Assembly (NCBI GenBank): GCA_945837185.1 | Contig: CAMAMZ010000033.1 | Span: forward strand, 1 to 16,067 | Origin: an uncultured Bacteroidales bacterium | Lineage (GTDB): Bacteria > Bacteroidota > Bacteroidia > Bacteroidales > Bacteroidaceae | Direction of reading: 5' to 3' | Length of the DNA: 16,067 bases | Part shown: positions 15,334 to 16,067 of the stretch, piece after piece | Position numbering within the stretch: position 1 is the first letter of the stretch | How the letters are laid out: every line of letters begins with the position of its first letter | Notes under the pieces: generated by a model | Database searches by the model: none | What the model was told of the DNA's origin: nothing | The model's input: only the letters and a program-made list of their open reading frames with translations | Program-made: the position numbers and the translations under genes

Positions 15334-16067
15334 ATGGCAAATCGCGATTTACATCTGACACGTAACATCGGTATCATGGCGCACATTGATGCCGGAAAGA
15401 CCACTACCTCAGAGCGTATCCTTTTTTACACGGGTAAAACGCATAAGATTGGTGAGGTGCATGATGGTGCTGCTACCATGGACTGGATGGCTCAGGAGCA
15501 GGAGCGTGGTATTACTATCACTTCTGCTGCTACAACATGTAACTGGAACTATTTGGGCAAGTCTTATAAGATTAACTTGATTGATACTCCGGGACACGTG
15601 GATTTCACAGCGGAAGTAGAGCGTTCATTGCGCGTACTTGATGGTGCAGTAGCTACTTATTCGGCCGCTGATGGTGTGCAACCTCAGTCGGAAACTGTAT
15701 GGCGTCAGGCTGATAAATATAATGTGCCTCGTATTGGTTATGTGAACAAGATGGACCGTTCTGGTGCAGACTTCTTTGAAACAGTACAGCAGATGAAGGA
15801 CATCCTTGGCGCTAATCCTTGTCCCGTTCAGATTCCTATCGGTGCTGAGGAGAACTTTAAGGGTGTTGTTGACCTGATTAAGATGAAGGCCATTCTGTGG
15901 CACGATGAGACCATGGGGGCTGAATATGATGTTGAAGAGATCCCTGCCGACCTTGTTGATGAGGCTAACGAGTGGAGAGAGAAGATGTTGGAGAATGCTG
16001 CCAACTTCGACGATGAATTGATGGAGATGTATCTTGAAGGTGCTGATATTCCCGAAGAGAAGGTGAT
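15334..16067 (+). CDS. fusA: Elongation factor G, 3' end cut by window
   Basis: GTPase that drives ribosomal translocation. About 244 N-terminal residues are present, covering most of the G domain, and the frame is open at the right edge. GTP-binding motifs are complete: AHIDAGKT (16-23), RGITI (58-62), DTPGH (84-88, with catalytic His88) and NKMD (138-141). The start MANRDLHLTRNIGIMAHID matches Bacteroidetes EF-G of the rpsL-rpsG-fusA cluster, so this is the housekeeping copy by position. After the G3 region it reads SAADGVQPQSE, where Bacteroides EF-G, as I recall it, has CAVGGVEPQSE; this stretch varies among EF-G proteins. ATG 15334 is 21 bases after rpsG. Confidence 0.98.
   Translation, partial: MANRDLHLTRNIGIMAHIDAGKTTTSERILFYTGKTHKIGEVHDGAATMDWMAQEQERGITITSAATTCNWNYLGKSYKINLIDTPGHVDFTAEVERSLRVLDGAVATYSAADGVQPQSETVWRQADKYNVPRIGYVNKMDRSGADFFETVQQMKDILGANPCPVQIPIGAEENFKGVVDLIKMKAILWHDETMGAEYDVEEIPADLVDEANEWREKMLENAANFDDELMEMYLEGADIPEEKV

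Noticed and set aside
15640..15690. SAADGVQ variant in EF-G as a functional novelty
   Set aside because: This segment varies among EF-G proteins, and all GTP-binding motifs visible in the window are intact.

Overview
The window comes from a Bacteroidales chromosome, most likely Prevotella or a close relative. RpoB, RpoC, S12, S7 and EF-G all read as Bacteroidetes-type proteins. Promoters upstream of several genes match the Bacteroidetes consensus (TTTG, about 19-21 bases, TAnnTTTG), and start codons sit behind A/T-rich leaders rather than Shine-Dalgarno sites. The genus is inferred from the look of the proteins, not from a search.

Layout, all genes on the + strand: rpoB (lacks only its first dozen or so codons), rpoC and a strong intrinsic terminator; a promoter and a YitT-family membrane protein gene; a 549-base gap holding a large nested inverted repeat, a doubtful small reverse-strand reading frame and a promoter; a serine-type sulfatase followed after 28 bases by a GH89 alpha-N-acetylglucosaminidase (NAGLU family); a promoter and a DUF3467 gene; then the str cluster rpsL, rpsG and fusA (cut by the window end).

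The flanks are core transcription and translation genes. The middle, about 8.2-13.5 kb, is accessory: a membrane protein of unknown role and a two-gene exo-acting glycan-degradation operon that would remove sulfate and terminal alpha-GlcNAc from host-type glycans (heparan-like or mucin-like). In Bacteroides, as I recall it, rpoC is followed directly by the DUF3467 gene and rpsL, so the middle block looks like an insertion into a very conserved locus.

I see no wholly new system. The points most worth checking are the insertion itself, the nested inverted repeat at 9337-9417, the predicted 5'-terminal stem-loop of the rpsL mRNA, the structured 183-base rpsL-rpsG spacer, and the DUF3467 gene in the RNA polymerase-ribosome neighbourhood. 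No tRNA, rRNA, CRISPR array, insertion sequence or transposase was seen.
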